NCBI GenBank assembly: GCA_001766965.1
Contig: MEKM01000154.1
Location: forward strand, 1 to 5,772
Length of the DNA stretch: 5,772 nucleotides
Direction of reading: 5' to 3'
Source of the DNA: Acidobacteria bacterium RIFCSPHIGHO2_01_FULL_67_28
GTDB lineage: Bacteria; Acidobacteriota; Terriglobia; Acidiferrales; 2-02-FULL-67-57
Below the pieces are notes generated by a model. The model did not search any database and was not told where the DNA came from. It saw only the letters and a program-made list of their open reading frames with translations. Below are positions 4,944 to 5,772 of the stretch, piece after piece. Both the position numbers and the translations under genes were made by a program. Within the stretch, counting starts at the first letter, position 1. Every line of letters starts with the position of its first letter.

Positions 4944-5772
4944 CTACGCGGGGGCGGGCTTTTCGCGGCTGCCCTTGGTGAAAGCGGGAGCGGGCTTGGG
5001 GGCCGCCTTGAGTGAGGGCGCGGGCTCCACCTCGGCGGGCTTCGCCGCCGGCGGCGCCGGCTTCTCCGGCAGGGGCTTGCCTTCGACGAGCAGCTTGATG
5101 TCGGCGGCGTCGAGCACCTCGCGCACCAGCAACGCCTGGGCGATGCGCTCCAGGGCCTCGCGGTTCTGCTCAACGCAGGTGCGGGCGCGCTGGTAGGCGT
5201 TCATGACGATCTTCTTCACTTCCTGGTCGATGTGGATGGCGGTGTCCTCGGAATAGTCGCGGTGCTGGGCGATCTCGCGGCCGAGGAAGATGGCTTCTTC
5301 TTTCTTGCCGAAGGTGAGCGGGCCCATCTCGCTCATGCCCCACTCGCAGACCATCTTGCGCGCCAGCTCGGTGGCCTGCTCGAAGTCGTTGCCGGCGCCG
5401 GTGGTGAGCTTGCCCAGGAAGATTTCTTCGGTGACGCGCCCGCCCATCATGACGGCAAGCTGCGATTCGAGGAAGTCCTTGGTGTAGGTGTGCTTGTCGT
5501 CCACCGGGAGCTGCATGGTGACGCCGAGGGCCATCCCGCGGGGGATGATGGTGACTTTGTGGAGCGGGTCGGTCCCCGGCATCATGGTCGCCACCAGGGC
5601 GTGCCCGGCCTCGTGGTAGGCGGTGTTGCGCTTCTCCTCGTCAGAAATAATCATGGAGCGGCGCTCGACGCCCATCAGGACTTTGTCCTTGGCCTGCTCG
5701 AAGTCGTCCATCAGGACGGATTTCTGGTTGCGGCGGGCGGCCAGCAGCGCGGCTTCGTTGACCATGTTGGCC
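4944..5772 (-). CDS. ftsH: ATP-dependent zinc metalloprotease FtsH (partial, C-terminal 275 residues)
   Basis: The reading frame enters at the window edge with ANMVNEAALLAAR, the end of the AAA+ small domain; the membrane helices and Walker motifs lie outside. The M41 peptidase domain follows: HEAGH at 5615-5601 (residues 53-57 of the visible part) gives two histidine zinc ligands and the catalytic Glu, and GAGNDFEQAT supplies the third ligand Asp at 5387-5385. Other family hallmarks are DFEQAKDKVLMG, GRVTEEIF and EWGMSEMGPL. FtsH is a hexameric inner-membrane protease that extracts and degrades misfolded membrane proteins and short-lived cytosolic regulators. After the last conserved helix (REVLDAADIKLLVEGK) there is a Lys/Pro/Ala tail of about 43 residues with KPAP repeats, probably disordered. 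The next gene starts 15 bp downstream. Confidence 0.98.
   Translation of the reverse strand, partial: ANMVNEAALLAARRNQKSVLMDDFEQAKDKVLMGVERRSMIISDEEKRNTAYHEAGHALVATMMPGTDPLHKVTIIPRGMALGVTMQLPVDDKHTYTKDFLESQLAVMMGGRVTEEIFLGKLTTGAGNDFEQATELARKMVCEWGMSEMGPLTFGKKEEAIFLGREIAQHRDYSEDTAIHIDQEVKKIVMNAYQRARTCVEQNREALERIAQALLVREVLDAADIKLLVEGKPLPEKPAPPAAKPAEVEPAPSLKAAPKPAPAFTKGSREKPAPA

Overview
The window is GC-rich chromosomal DNA from a bacterium, most likely an Acidobacteriota member. That placement is an inference. It rests on the high GC, the ftsH and folP neighbourhood, the exported imidazolonepropionase-like amidohydrolase, and a secreted PEGA-domain protein whose N-terminal half resembles hypothetical proteins I recall as common in that phylum. 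I see no phage, transposon, CRISPR, tRNA or rRNA signal. I also see no convincing new multi-gene system; the interest lies in individual proteins and in promoter architecture.

Layout, left to right. Positions 1-581 (minus) hold the 5' two-thirds or so of a gene for a Trm112-like zinc ribbon fused to a class I SAM methyltransferase, cut by the window edge. It overlaps by 4 bp (ATGA) with folP (578-1444, minus), a complete dihydropteroate synthase. A 36-bp gap with a nearly palindromic -10 box separates folP from a divergent gene for an unknown four-helix membrane protein (1481-2017, plus), which looks leaderless. Next, on plus, is a 392-residue secreted or membrane-anchored PEGA-domain protein (2086-3264) with its own promoter and a visibly lower GC than everything around it. 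Convergent to it is an exported metal-dependent amidohydrolase (3301-4557, minus) with a perfect Shine-Dalgarno and an extended -10 promoter. Upstream of that on minus are a 102-residue protein with a CxxC knuckle and charged helix (4620-4928) and the 3' end of ftsH (4944-5772), separated by 15 bp and probably co-transcribed.

How the genes relate. FtsH is the membrane AAA+ zinc protease for protein quality control, and the small protein behind it is probably made with it. FolP makes 7,8-dihydropteroate for folate, and its translation is probably coupled to that of the methyltransferase. ftsH and folP are close neighbours in many bacteria. Here about 3.5 kb containing four other genes lies between them, two of which run on the opposite strand. 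Coding density is very high: the longest gap is 68 bp, so no stretch of 300 bases lacks a gene.
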